A DNA stretch of 63,516 nucleotides, from contig CBFHZM010000002.1 in NCBI GenBank assembly GCA_965660195.1, positions 1 to 63,516 on the forward strand, in the 5' to 3' direction. Under the pieces are notes generated by a model. It did not search any database. It was not told the origin of the DNA and saw only the letters and a list, made by a program, of their open reading frames with translations. How positions within the stretch are numbered: position 1 is the first letter of the stretch; the number at the start of each line of letters is the position of its first letter. The stretch comes from JAYODZ01 sp965660195 (lineage in GTDB: Bacteria; Pseudomonadota; Alphaproteobacteria; RS24). This document shows, in pieces, positions 52,074-60,687 of the stretch. A program made the translations under genes and the position numbers.

Positions 52074-52901
52074 TTAACGGCGTTTCTGTTGCAACGCCGC
52101 GTGTAAAAACTGAACGGCTTGTGGCGTTGCAGCACCGGCGCAGACACTCAGGGCTTGCGGAAGGACGATGCGTTTTTCAGGTGCGTAAGCCGCTGTCAAC
52201 GCCGGGTGAGAGAGAAATTCAGCGCCACGGCTCTCGCTTATCGCGGCGGTGTTTTCCAGCAAGAGAATATCAGCTTCAAGAGCAATGGCGCGCTCGATTC
52301 CGATCCGCTGCATGCTGTTGCCGCGCACTGCGGGTATGCCGCCGGCGCGTTTTATAATGTCAGTTAAAATATGGCCATCGCCAATGGTCAAGCCGCGCCT
52401 GTGTAATGACAGCACGCGGGGCGCCGTTGCGAGCGGGGCTATGGTCGCAAGCGCTTGATCCAAGGTCGCGAGATAGGCGCGCGCCTGTTCGGTTCGATTG
52501 AGCCTTTCACCGAGCCGCAGAATTTCCATGCGGGCGTAGTTAAAATCTTGCGCTGCATCCATGATGAAAAGATCGATGTTCAGGGCCGCGATTTGCCGAA
52601 GGCGTAAATGATCCGAATAGGGGCTGGCGATCACCAGGTCGGGTTCGCGCGCGATGATATCCTCAATGCTGCCAGTACTCATTGGGAAATTAAGTGCTTG
52701 CTCTGCAAAAGGTGACATGTCGCGGTCGCGTGCCAAAGGCGATAGAGCCAATATTTGCTCTGGCGCGGCAAAGGCCATGAGATAGGGATCGGCGCACATA
52801 TTAAGGCTGACAACACGGGGCCGGCGCGTGTCGTCCTGCGCTAGGCTCACGTTTGATGAAGCCAGCAGGAGGATCAGCAGAAATAAAGGCCTCGCAATCA
52901 T
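52074..52901 (-). CDS. btuF: Cobalamin ABC transporter substrate-binding protein
   Basis: 275-residue periplasmic binding protein with signal peptide MIARPLFLLILLLASSNVSL. RVVSLNMCADPYLMAF and SIEDIIAREPDLVIA belong to the BtuF/FhuD class, with two lobes joined by a long helix. Iron-siderophore binding is an alternative. The divergent btuCD genes 84 bp away and BtuB at 24.5 kb favour cobalamin. No second riboswitch is visible in the 83-bp intergenic space. Confidence 0.78.
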   Translation of the reverse strand: MIARPLFLLILLLASSNVSLAQDDTRRPRVVSLNMCADPYLMAFAAPEQILALSPLARDRDMSPFAEQALNFPMSTGSIEDIIAREPDLVIASPYSDHLRLRQIAALNIDLFIMDAAQDFNYARMEILRLGERLNRTEQARAYLATLDQALATIAPLATAPRVLSLHRRGLTIGDGHILTDIIKRAGGIPAVRGNSMQRIGIERAIALEADILLLENTAAISESRGAEFLSHPALTAAYAPEKRIVLPQALSVCAGAATPQAVQFLHAALQQKRR

Positions 52902-52984
52902 GTATCTTGATTGCCATGGCTGATCCGCTCTGTCCAGCGTCGCGCGCGCTTGTCGTTGCTAACCAAGCAGTCTAGCTTATCGGC

Positions 52985-53983
52985 ATGAAACGCATTGGGC
53001 CTTTATATCTGATCGCCGTGGTGGCGCTCGGTCTCGTATTGTTGCTATCGCTGTTAAGCGGCGAAGTCGCTTTAGCGCCATCCGAATTATGGCGCGGCCT
53101 CAGCGGCTCTGACGATCGGCTAGCGACAATTTTAACTTGGGATATTCGTTTGCCGCGCGGCGTATTGGCCATGCTGACGGGTTTCGGGCTGGGTGTGACA
53201 GGTGCGGCGGCGCAAGGCTTGTTGCGTAATCCGCTGGCCGAACCTGGTATTTTGGGTGCATCAAACGCCGCGGCGTTGGGCGCTGTGATCGCGATTTATC
53301 TTGGGCTTGCGGCCACGACCTCCTTTTGGGTCCCGGTCGCGGCCATTGTCGGCGCGCTGCTATCGGTGGTGCTGTTGCTCGCTTTAGCAGGGCAAGGCGT
53401 GTCTTCCTTGCGCCTTATTCTGGCTGGGTTTGCGATTAGCGCTTTAGCGGGCGCTGGTATTGCGTTGGCTCTCAATCTGTCGCCAAATATGTTTGCTGCT
53501 CTGGAAATTGCCTTCTGGCTTTTGGGTGCAGTTGAAAATCGAAGCTGGGCGCATGTGCTGATTGTTTTACCGGGCTTTGTTATCGGTATGGCTCTGATTT
53601 TGGCCAACCGTCGAGCTCTCGATGCGCTGGCGCTTGGCGAGGATGTTGCCCGCAGTCTTGGGGTCGCTTTTCGGCGTTTACGCCTGACCATGACATTGGG
53701 AATTTCCTTCGTGGTTGGTAGTCTTGTGGCGGCGACGGGTGTTATTGGTTTTATCGGGCTTTTGGCACCGCATCTTGTTCGCCCGCTGACCGGCGGCTTG
53801 CCATCGCGCACGGTTCTGCCCTCGGGTTTCTTGGGTGCGATTTTAGTGCTTCTTGCCGATAGTTTAATCCGCTTGTTACCGACCCAGAGTGAGTTAAAGC
53901 TCGGCGTTGTGACGGCCTTTCTCGGTGTGCCTTTGCTCCTTTATCTCTTGCGCCGCGAGACGCTGGTGCAGGATATGACATGA
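52985..53983 (+). CDS. btuC: Cobalamin ABC transporter permease (FecCD family)
   Basis: 332-residue inner-membrane protein of about ten helices. The family motifs are IRLPRGVLAMLTGFGLGVTGAA, QGLLRNPLAEPGILGASNAA and the coupling region VVGSLVAATGVIGFIGLLAPH. Together with BtuD it drives cobalamin from BtuF into the cytoplasm. Its stop overlaps the btuD start (ATGA). Siderophore transport cannot be excluded by sequence alone. Confidence 0.84.
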   Translation: MKRIGPLYLIAVVALGLVLLLSLLSGEVALAPSELWRGLSGSDDRLATILTWDIRLPRGVLAMLTGFGLGVTGAAAQGLLRNPLAEPGILGASNAAALGAVIAIYLGLAATTSFWVPVAAIVGALLSVVLLLALAGQGVSSLRLILAGFAISALAGAGIALALNLSPNMFAALEIAFWLLGAVENRSWAHVLIVLPGFVIGMALILANRRALDALALGEDVARSLGVAFRRLRLTMTLGISFVVGSLVAATGVIGFIGLLAPHLVRPLTGGLPSRTVLPSGFLGAILVLLADSLIRLLPTQSELKLGVVTAFLGVPLLLYLLRRETLVQDMT

Positions 53984-54762
53984 TGACTGCTTCATCCCTG
54001 TCCATCAATCTACAAGCTGTCGACTATGTCGTCCCAGCGCGACGCGGCGTTCATCCGATTGTCAGGGACATAAATTTGCAATTCGCGATGGGTCACTTCA
54101 ATGCCCTGATCGGGCCAAATGGCGCCGGCAAGACGACCATTTTGCGCCTGGCTTGTGGTTTACTATCGCCAACACAGGGCACGGTCACGGTGCCGAGCGG
54201 GCGATTTGATGAGCGTGCCTGGCGCGCGCGACATCTTGCTTATCTGCCGCAATTTCAGAGCGTGGCTTGGCCGCTTTCGGTACGCGAGGTTGCCGCATTG
54301 GGCTTATATTCTTATGCCGAAATGACGCGCGGCGAGATCAAAGCACGGGTCGATGCCGCTTTAGAACGCTGTGGTGTGGTTGATTTACACAATCGGTTGA
54401 TTACTGAATTATCGGGTGGTGAACGGGCGCGCGTGATGCTGGCACGCTTATTGGCAAGCGATGCCCCTTTTTTGCTCCTCGATGAGCCCGTGCAATCGCT
54501 CGACCCCGCTTGGGCGGTCGGTCTGATGACCATTTTGGCGCAAGAAGCGGCCGCAGGGCGCGGCATTATTTGCGTGATGCACGATCTCAATCTCGTGCGG
54601 CATTATTGCGATCATGTGGCATTGGTCGGCGCCGGCACACTGCATGGCTATGGCCCGCCAGCGCAGATTATGCGGGCTGAGATTTTGCGAGAGGTCTTTG
54701 CAACCCCATTTCAAGAGCGCGACGGCTTTATATTGCCGCAGCTGGAACCGCTGCCGCGTTAG
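53980..54762 (+). CDS. btuD: Cobalamin ABC transporter ATP-binding protein
   Basis: 260-residue ABC ATPase with all motifs intact: Walker A GPNGAGKTTILR, Q-loop in LPQFQSVAWPLS, signature ELSGGERARVMLARLL, Walker B FLLLDEPVQSLDP and H-loop VMHDLNLVRHYCD. It powers BtuC. The contrast with the orphan ATPase at 26490, which lacks the Glu and His, is clear. The end overlaps tail-to-tail with the FAD oxidoreductase gene. Confidence 0.86.
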   Translation: MMTASSLSINLQAVDYVVPARRGVHPIVRDINLQFAMGHFNALIGPNGAGKTTILRLACGLLSPTQGTVTVPSGRFDERAWRARHLAYLPQFQSVAWPLSVREVAALGLYSYAEMTRGEIKARVDAALERCGVVDLHNRLITELSGGERARVMLARLLASDAPFLLLDEPVQSLDPAWAVGLMTILAQEAAAGRGIICVMHDLNLVRHYCDHVALVGAGTLHGYGPPAQIMRAEILREVFATPFQERDGFILPQLEPLPR

Positions 54763-56402
54763 CTTTGTGCGTCTGCTACGGCGTGCCGCCCCGCGAGGAA
54801 GCCGAAAACCATACCTGGTGCGATCGTTCCGCCAGGCCCGCCATAGGTCATCCCCATGGCCGAGGCCATTACATTGCCCGCCGCATAGAGACCGCGGATG
54901 GGCTGGCCTTCGGTATCGAGCACGCGCGCGGACGGGTCGGTTTGCGGCCCACCTTTGGTTCCCAAGGCGCCGCTTTTAATTTCTACCGCAAAGAACGGCC
55001 CTTTATCGAGCGGCCCGAGGGTTGCGGCAGCGCTACCACGACGTTTGGGGTCACCCCACCAAACGTCATGTGCCGCTTCGCCACGGTTAAAGTCTTCATC
55101 GCGGCCTTTGGCAACTTGTTCATTCCAACGCGCAACGGTTAAGGGCAACTGCGCGGCATCAATGCCGAGTTTATTGGCTAAGCCCTCCAGACTATCAGCG
55201 CGCGTCACCCATTGGGGTGGCGGTTCGCCCGGTGTGCCCGCAATCATACCGAAGCCATAAGCGTCGATATAGCCCTGATCAAAGATCAACCAACAAGGTA
55301 GGTTCTGATAATCAAAAGCTGTGACATCTTGTTCGTGAAAAGCGGCGCCAAAGGCATTGTAATTTGCTGCTTCATTGACGAAACGACGACCTTTGCGGTT
55401 CACCATGATCGATCGCGGTAAGGTGCGTTGACCAGCGACCAATGAGACACCTGTGGAGACCTCCTCGCGGGGTACTTCCATCACTGGCATCCACCAGGCC
55501 TCACGCATATTCCCGAGCATGGCGCCGACTTTCATCGCCATTTTCAAACCGTCTCCCGTATTGGTCTGGATCGATACGGGGTGCGTCATTGGCCCGCGCA
55601 AGAATGCTCGCTTGAAGTCTTCATTATATTCGAAGCCGCCCGTAGCCAGAATAACTGCATCGGCTGCAACGTCGACTTCGCCGTCATCGGAGACCAGTTT
55701 AACACCTGTCACGCGGCCATTTTCATGCATCAGCTCTTTTGCCGCATAGCCCGTTTTCGGCTCAATTCCGCGGTCGAGACAGCCGCGCAAAAGCCGCCCG
55801 ATAAGAGCTTGGCCGCTGCCGCGTTCGTCATGAATGCCGCGGCGATCAAATTCTTCCTGATCAATTTTCGGCGGTACGGCTTGCCCTAATGTTGTGTCAA
55901 AAATGGAGATGCGTGGTTCGGGGTAATAGGGTGATTTGGTAACACGGTCCGACCATTCACCAAGTTCATCAAAAGGATAGAGTGGACAATCAACCGCTCG
56001 GCCGCCATCCGGCTTTCCACCTGGATGTTCGGCATGATAGTCCGGAAATTCAGCGATTGGGCGGAATTGCACCGGCGTATTGTCTTCGAGCCAACGCATC
56101 ATTTCCGGGCCAGCATCGAGAAAGGCCTCGGCCATCGGTTGTTCGATCAAGCCATGCGACATGGACATTAAATAGGTAAGAGCTTCTTCTCGGCTATCGG
56201 CAATCCCCAGTTCTTGCTCATGATGATTGTTTGGTATCCATAACATTCCGCCCGACCATGCTGTTGTGCCGCCCACTTTCTCGTGTTTTTCATAAATCGA
56301 TACTTCGGCACCAGCTTCATGGGCTGCGAGCGCCGCCGTTAAGCCCGCGCCGCCCGTGCCCAAAACAACAATATGCGGTTTTGTATGTTTAACTTTACTC
56401 AT
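54759..56402 (-). CDS. FAD-dependent dehydrogenase, 3-ketosteroid-delta1-dehydrogenase-like
   Basis: 547-residue flavoprotein of the FAD_binding_2 family. The dinucleotide motif is VVLGTGGAGLTAALAAHEAG, then EKVGGTTAWSGGMLWIPNN, and the C-terminal GLYAAGNVMASAMGMTYGGP with the GGT segment that closes on FAD. Relatives include 3-ketosteroid-delta1-dehydrogenase and fumarate reductase flavoproteins; the TTAWSGG form fits the steroid group. The substrate is not proven. It follows an NTF2-like gene on the same strand, a pairing often seen in steroid or polycyclic catabolism. Confidence 0.82.
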   Translation of the reverse strand: MSKVKHTKPHIVVLGTGGAGLTAALAAHEAGAEVSIYEKHEKVGGTTAWSGGMLWIPNNHHEQELGIADSREEALTYLMSMSHGLIEQPMAEAFLDAGPEMMRWLEDNTPVQFRPIAEFPDYHAEHPGGKPDGGRAVDCPLYPFDELGEWSDRVTKSPYYPEPRISIFDTTLGQAVPPKIDQEEFDRRGIHDERGSGQALIGRLLRGCLDRGIEPKTGYAAKELMHENGRVTGVKLVSDDGEVDVAADAVILATGGFEYNEDFKRAFLRGPMTHPVSIQTNTGDGLKMAMKVGAMLGNMREAWWMPVMEVPREEVSTGVSLVAGQRTLPRSIMVNRKGRRFVNEAANYNAFGAAFHEQDVTAFDYQNLPCWLIFDQGYIDAYGFGMIAGTPGEPPPQWVTRADSLEGLANKLGIDAAQLPLTVARWNEQVAKGRDEDFNRGEAAHDVWWGDPKRRGSAAATLGPLDKGPFFAVEIKSGALGTKGGPQTDPSARVLDTEGQPIRGLYAAGNVMASAMGMTYGGPGGTIAPGMVFGFLAGRHAVADAQS

Positions 56403-56414
56403 CTCTTTACCCCT

Positions 56415-56891
56415 CTAGCGATGCGCTGCGATGCGGGCTTCATCGGCGTGGCGCTCGGGCCAAAAGAATTGTAGCGACGAGCGTTTGATTCTCCAGATGC
56501 CGTCTTGCTTGATATAGTCCTCGTCATAAAGCGCGTGCCAAAGGATCGAGTTGCTGTCGGGTGCGCGGAAGGTCTCAATATCAAGTAGGTAGCAGACGCC
56601 GCGCGCCTCGCTATCGCTGTCGAGCCAGACCAGATGATTGGTGTTGTAATGCAGCGAGGAAAATTTTGGTCCCAAGTCACCAACGAAAACCTGCTTGAAA
56701 TTAGCCAGAATTGTGTCACGCCCTTGCCAGCTACCATAGGGCCCGAACTCGCATAAGGCATCCTCGGTATAGAGATTGGCAACGCGATCGAGATCGCGGA
56801 CATCCATATAGTATGAATATTCGAGCCGCATCCGCCGAATTTTTTCGATTTGCAGATGCTCGTGCAACTCTTGGTCCATGTTTTCGTTCAT
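56415..56891 (-). CDS. NTF2-like/SnoaL-like domain protein
   Basis: 158-residue NTF2-like protein without a signal peptide: RRMRLEYSYYMDVRDLDRVA, YTEDALCEFGPYGSWQG, HYNTNHLVWLDSD and a DGIWRIKRSSLQFFWPE end. The Tyr/Asp/His positions are those of SnoaL and ketosteroid isomerase-like enzymes. ATG 56891 is preceded by GGGGAAGAGG; GTG 56906 is a weaker choice. It is 12 bp upstream of the FAD dehydrogenase, so the two likely act on the same substrate. Confidence 0.82.
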   Translation of the reverse strand: MNENMDQELHEHLQIEKIRRMRLEYSYYMDVRDLDRVANLYTEDALCEFGPYGSWQGRDTILANFKQVFVGDLGPKFSSLHYNTNHLVWLDSDSEARGVCYLLDIETFRAPDSNSILWHALYDEDYIKQDGIWRIKRSSLQFFWPERHADEARIAAHR

Positions 56892-57031
56892 TTCCTCTTC
56901 CCCCACTGGAAAATTCGGAGAAACCTCTGTAATGTCACGATCGTGCCACGGTCCTTTTTATTTCGCCAGCCTCAGTGACATTGGGCTAGCTTAAACATCA
57001 GGGGCAACAATAAGAATTCGGAGACAGAAAA

Positions 57032-58024
57032 ATGCCTGAAATCCAAGATGTTAAAAACTATCTCGCGCCACGCGCTGATTGGAACTTAGCCGAAATTGAA
57101 GCTCTGTTTGACCTACCGTTTAATGACTTACTGTTTGTGGCTCATAGCGTACACCGCGCCAATTTCGATGCCAATGAAGTGCAAAAGAGCACCTTGCTAT
57201 CCGTCAAGACAGGGGGCTGTCCGGAGGATTGCGGTTATTGTAGTCAAAGTGCCAAATTTGAAACTGGAATTGCGGCCAGTAAATTGGTTGATATTGAGGC
57301 TGTGCGGTCGGGTGCTGCACGCGCCAAAGCGGCCGGCGCGAGCCGCTATTGCATGGGGGCAGCGTGGCGCTCGCTCAAGGACCGCGATGTTGATGCGATT
57401 GCTGAAATGATCGGCGTGGTCAGCGATCTCGGTATGGAAAGCTGCATGACGCTGGGGATGCTGACCGATGAACAGGCCCAGCGGCTGAAGCAGGCTGGCC
57501 TCGACTACTACAATCACAACGTCGATACATCTGAGGAATATTACGCCGAAGTTATCACCACTCGGACTTATGATGATCGCCTTGACACAATTAAAAAAGT
57601 GCAACAGGCGGGTATTAAAGTTTGCGCGGGGGGCATTTTGGGCTTGGGTGAGACGGTGCGCGACCGCGCCAGCATGTTACGCACTCTGGCCAATCTCACG
57701 CCGCAGCCTGAGAGCGTACCGATCAATAAGCTGATCCCAATCCCTGGCACGCCGCTGGCCAAAGAGGGTAAGATCGACCCCTTGGATTTTGCTCGCTGTA
57801 TCGCCGTTGCGCGGATTACGCTTCCGCGTTCGGTGGTTCGTCTATCGGCTGGCCGTGAATGGATGAGCGACGAGATGCAGGCTCTGTGCTTCTTCGCTGG
57901 CGCCAATTCGATCTTTATTGGCGAGGCATTGCTAACGGCGCCCAATCCTGAGCTCGAAAAAGACGAAGCCTTATTTGCCCGCCTGGGGTTAAAAGATATG
58001 CCCGCGCATCGAGCGGCCGAGTAA
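57032..58024 (+). CDS. bioB: Biotin synthase
   Basis: 330-residue radical SAM enzyme that inserts sulfur into dethiobiotin. The 4Fe-4S motif is GGCPEDCGYCSQ with Cys63, Cys67 and Cys70 (CxxxCxxC). The second-cluster residues include CMGAAWRS, SCMTLGML, and the Arg in VRLSAGREWMS. GGAGA precedes the ATG. No other bio genes are near. Convergent with a zinc-type dehydrogenase. Confidence 0.95.
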   Translation: MPEIQDVKNYLAPRADWNLAEIEALFDLPFNDLLFVAHSVHRANFDANEVQKSTLLSVKTGGCPEDCGYCSQSAKFETGIAASKLVDIEAVRSGAARAKAAGASRYCMGAAWRSLKDRDVDAIAEMIGVVSDLGMESCMTLGMLTDEQAQRLKQAGLDYYNHNVDTSEEYYAEVITTRTYDDRLDTIKKVQQAGIKVCAGGILGLGETVRDRASMLRTLANLTPQPESVPINKLIPIPGTPLAKEGKIDPLDFARCIAVARITLPRSVVRLSAGREWMSDEMQALCFFAGANSIFIGEALLTAPNPELEKDEALFARLGLKDMPAHRAAE

Positions 58025-58025
58025 A

Positions 58026-59144
58026 TTAACCTCGCTGAGGGCGTACGAGAAATTTCTCGCCCGTATGTTTTGGTAAATAGGCGGCAATTGTCTCTGGTTG
58101 TAACATCTCGATGAGCGACAGCTCAGCCGTATATGTGCTTGCAAAGGTGGTTTTGATCTCATCAGCGACGCGTTGGCGTAGGCTGGCGGCACATTCGGCG
58201 CCATATTTGCCGAGCTGGATCATCAACAGCCAGCCGCCAATGCTCCAATTCATCCCATAGGCGCGGTTGAGCGTTGTTGGGGTTAACTCCAGATTACCAT
58301 AGAGGTAGACCTGCTTATGAATGATCGAGCCATAAGCATCGAGATTGGCGGGATCTTTAATCGCAATGCGCTCCATCGCGGTAAGCATGTCGCTGGCTAA
58401 GTGTCCGCCGCCTGTAGCGTCAAAGCCCATCATAGCACCCGTGGCTTCAATGGCCGCTTCAAGTTGCACCATGTAATCGTCATCACTGCTATTCACGACG
58501 TGATCCGCACCGAGCTTGAGGAGTAACTCTTTTTGCTCGGGCTTGCGGACGATATTGACCAAGGGGACATTATCTTTTTGGCAGAGGCGAACCAGCATCT
58601 GCCCGAGATTGGAGGCGGCGGCTGAATGCACCAAGGCGCTGTGATTCTCTCGCTTCATAGTTTCCAGGAAGGTTAGAACTGTCAGCGGGTTAACGAACGA
58701 TGAAGCGGCCTCAACGCTGGTCGTAGCGTCATGATGCACGAGGCAATCGGAGGCTGCGACCACATTATACTGGGCGTAACAAGCGCGGGTTAAAATAGCG
58801 ACGGTTTTCCCGAGCAAGGCTTGCGCTTCAGGTGCATCCCCTGCCGCGATAACCTTGCCAGCCCCCTCGTTCCCGACAGAAATGGTTTTGCCGAGCCGTG
58901 CCGTCGCTCCGGCTAAAAATGCTGGCGCTATCGGCGCTGTCAAGCAACGCGCAGTGGCATCATAATTTGCCCCCTTCATGCCCGCTGGGCCAAACAGAAC
59001 CCACATGTCGGATGGGTTGATGGGTGCAGCATCTATTTCAACAATAACCTCATGCGGCTTCGGCGTCGCAATTTCGACATCGCGGAGCTCAAGCTTGAGC
59101 TCGCCTTCTTTGGTGATTGTTGAAAAAACTTGTGTGCCATGCAT
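58026..59144 (-). CDS. Medium-chain dehydrogenase/reductase (quinone oxidoreductase-like)
   Basis: 372-residue NAD(P)H-dependent MDR-family protein: N-terminal GroES-like part (EVIVEIDAAPINPSDMWVLF) and a Rossmann part with HSAAASNLGQMLVRLCQKD. The NPSD motif and the lack of the catalytic zinc Cys-His pair suggest a quinone or enoyl reductase type, not alcohol dehydrogenase. No substrate is evident. Convergent with bioB. Confidence 0.83.
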   Translation of the reverse strand: MHGTQVFSTITKEGELKLELRDVEIATPKPHEVIVEIDAAPINPSDMWVLFGPAGMKGANYDATARCLTAPIAPAFLAGATARLGKTISVGNEGAGKVIAAGDAPEAQALLGKTVAILTRACYAQYNVVAASDCLVHHDATTSVEAASSFVNPLTVLTFLETMKRENHSALVHSAAASNLGQMLVRLCQKDNVPLVNIVRKPEQKELLLKLGADHVVNSSDDDYMVQLEAAIEATGAMMGFDATGGGHLASDMLTAMERIAIKDPANLDAYGSIIHKQVYLYGNLELTPTTLNRAYGMNWSIGGWLLMIQLGKYGAECAASLRQRVADEIKTTFASTYTAELSLIEMLQPETIAAYLPKHTGEKFLVRPQRG

Positions 59145-59269
59145 GTCAGATGCTCCTCTTATATTAATTCCAGGTTAAGCTATACACCCCACCATATTTG
59201 TGTGGTAGTTTTGCTTGTTTCCATGAAGGAAGCAAATGTTTAAAGGCTTAGGCTTTCTGGGGGTTGAGC

Positions 59270-59911
59270 ATGGCACAACTAAGATCGATTATTCTCGGTG
59301 CAACCGGCTTGGTAGGTGGTGCCTTGATGCAAACCCTTGCCGCCGATCAGGGCTTTGCTCGCCCCGTGACGTTGACCCGCAAGCCCGCGTGGCAGGATAT
59401 TAGCGATAATCATGTGATAGATTTTGACCGCCTTTCGGAGGCGGCGGATTACTTTGTCGGTGATATCTTGTTTTCCTGTCTAGGTACGACGCGCCGCCGC
59501 GCTGGATCATTAGCGGCGCAGCGACGTGTTGATGTCGACTATCAATTGCAGGCGGCGGAAATCGCTAAGGCGCAAGGGGTTAAACATTATTGTCTTGTCT
59601 CCTCAAGCGGTGCTGATGCCACGTCTAAAAATCCGTATTTGCAGATGAAGGGCGCCCTCGAAGAGCATATTACAAATTTGGGTTTTGACCGTGTGACGAT
59701 TTTACAGCCCTCGCTCTTGCTCGGCCCCCGTGATCATTTGCGCGTTGGCGAGAAGATCGGCAGTTTTATTTTGCCGTTGTTGACCCTCTTACCCCCGCTG
59801 CGGGCCTATCGTCCTATTCCGGGTGAGACGGTTGCTAAGAAGCTTGCGGCGCGAGCCGCAGGGGTGGGGCCTGCTTATGAGGTGTTGCGGCTCGATGAAA
59901 TTTTCGAGTGA
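59270..59911 (+). CDS. NAD(P)-binding Rossmann-fold protein (HIM1/TIP30-like)
   Basis: 213-residue atypical short-chain dehydrogenase-like protein. The nucleotide motif is ILGATGLVGGALMQTL, then DILFSCLGTTRRRAGS, HYCLVSSSGADA and the YLQMKGALEE segment with the Tyr/Lys-type pair altered. Relatives are annotated as oxidoreductases or HIM1-like proteins of unclear function. ATG 59270 has GGGG upstream; the open frame begins at a TTG six bases earlier. Confidence 0.8.
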   Translation: MAQLRSIILGATGLVGGALMQTLAADQGFARPVTLTRKPAWQDISDNHVIDFDRLSEAADYFVGDILFSCLGTTRRRAGSLAAQRRVDVDYQLQAAEIAKAQGVKHYCLVSSSGADATSKNPYLQMKGALEEHITNLGFDRVTILQPSLLLGPRDHLRVGEKIGSFILPLLTLLPPLRAYRPIPGETVAKKLAARAAGVGPAYEVLRLDEIFE

Positions 59912-59925
59912 GCAACAATTTTATA

Positions 59926-60264
59926 TTAAGACGGTTGGTCCATATTGTGTGAGAAAACACCAATAACAATCACGCCCATGACGATCAGGGCTATGCCAAG
60001 GAGGCCAGCGATATCGATTTTCTGATCAAATAGTATGCGGCCGACAAGGGCGATGAGGACAATGCCTACGCCCGACCAGATGGCATAGATTAAACCGATC
60101 GGGACTATGCGCACAACAATCGAGAGCGACCAAAAGGCGATTACGAAGCTCACCACCATGATAAGGATGGGGATGGGGCGGGTAAAACCGTCGGATAATT
60201 TGAGATGCGTGGTCGCAATCACCTCCCCGATAATTGCAATCGCAAGATAAAGCCACCACGGCAT
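59926..60264 (-). CDS. Small multidrug resistance (SMR) family transporter
   Basis: 112-residue four-helix protein close to EmrE. The essential Glu14 is in IIGEVIATT, and YAIWSGVGIVLIALVG is the conserved helix-3 region. As a dual-topology dimer it exchanges protons for cationic drugs, quaternary amines or guanidinium-type compounds. The EmrE-like KLSDGFTRP supports the efflux rather than the Gdx/SugE subgroup. Divergent from the NIF3-insert-like gene. Confidence 0.9.
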   Translation of the reverse strand: MPWWLYLAIAIIGEVIATTHLKLSDGFTRPIPILIMVVSFVIAFWSLSIVVRIVPIGLIYAIWSGVGIVLIALVGRILFDQKIDIAGLLGIALIVMGVIVIGVFSHNMDQPS

Positions 60265-60327
60265 ATTGCGCCTCCTGGTAAATTGGGTTTTGTTAGTCCT
60301 GATGCTAGGAACATTATCGGAGACGCG

Positions 60328-60687
60328 ATGTCAAATCCAATGATCTCTATGCCGCTGGCCTCAGAGGTGAAGCTAGTTGTCTATGTCCCCGAGACACACA
60401 AACAAGCGGTTAAAGAGGCCTTGTTTGCCGCTGGTGCGGGCGAGCAGGGGGTCTATGACATGTGTGCTTTTGAAGTTTTGGGGGGTGGGCAGTTTCGCCC
60501 CAGTGGTGCTGCGAACCCGCATATCGGGCAAGCCAATAGGCTAAGCCAAATTGCCGAATACCGTGTCGAAATGCTGGTACCGCTTGAACGGCTGGGCCAA
60601 GTCATCGCCGCCTTGCGCGCCGCGCATCCCTACGAAGAGCCAGCCTTTGATATTTTGCCGCGACTTGACCCGGCTATTTCCAGTTAG
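60328..60687 (+). CDS. NIF3/YqfO insert-domain-like protein (CutA/PII-like fold)
   Basis: 119-residue protein matching the stand-alone version of the insert domain of YqfO/NIF3 proteins (COG3323). It has KLVVYVPETHKQAVKEALFA, CAFEVLGGGQFRPSGAANPHIG and AAHPYEEPAFDILP. The AxHPYEEP motif is typical. Function is not established. GGAG precedes ATG 60328. The 3' end overlaps the convergent lptD by 14 bp. Confidence 0.82.
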   Translation: MSNPMISMPLASEVKLVVYVPETHKQAVKEALFAAGAGEQGVYDMCAFEVLGGGQFRPSGAANPHIGQANRLSQIAEYRVEMLVPLERLGQVIAALRAAHPYEEPAFDILPRLDPAISS

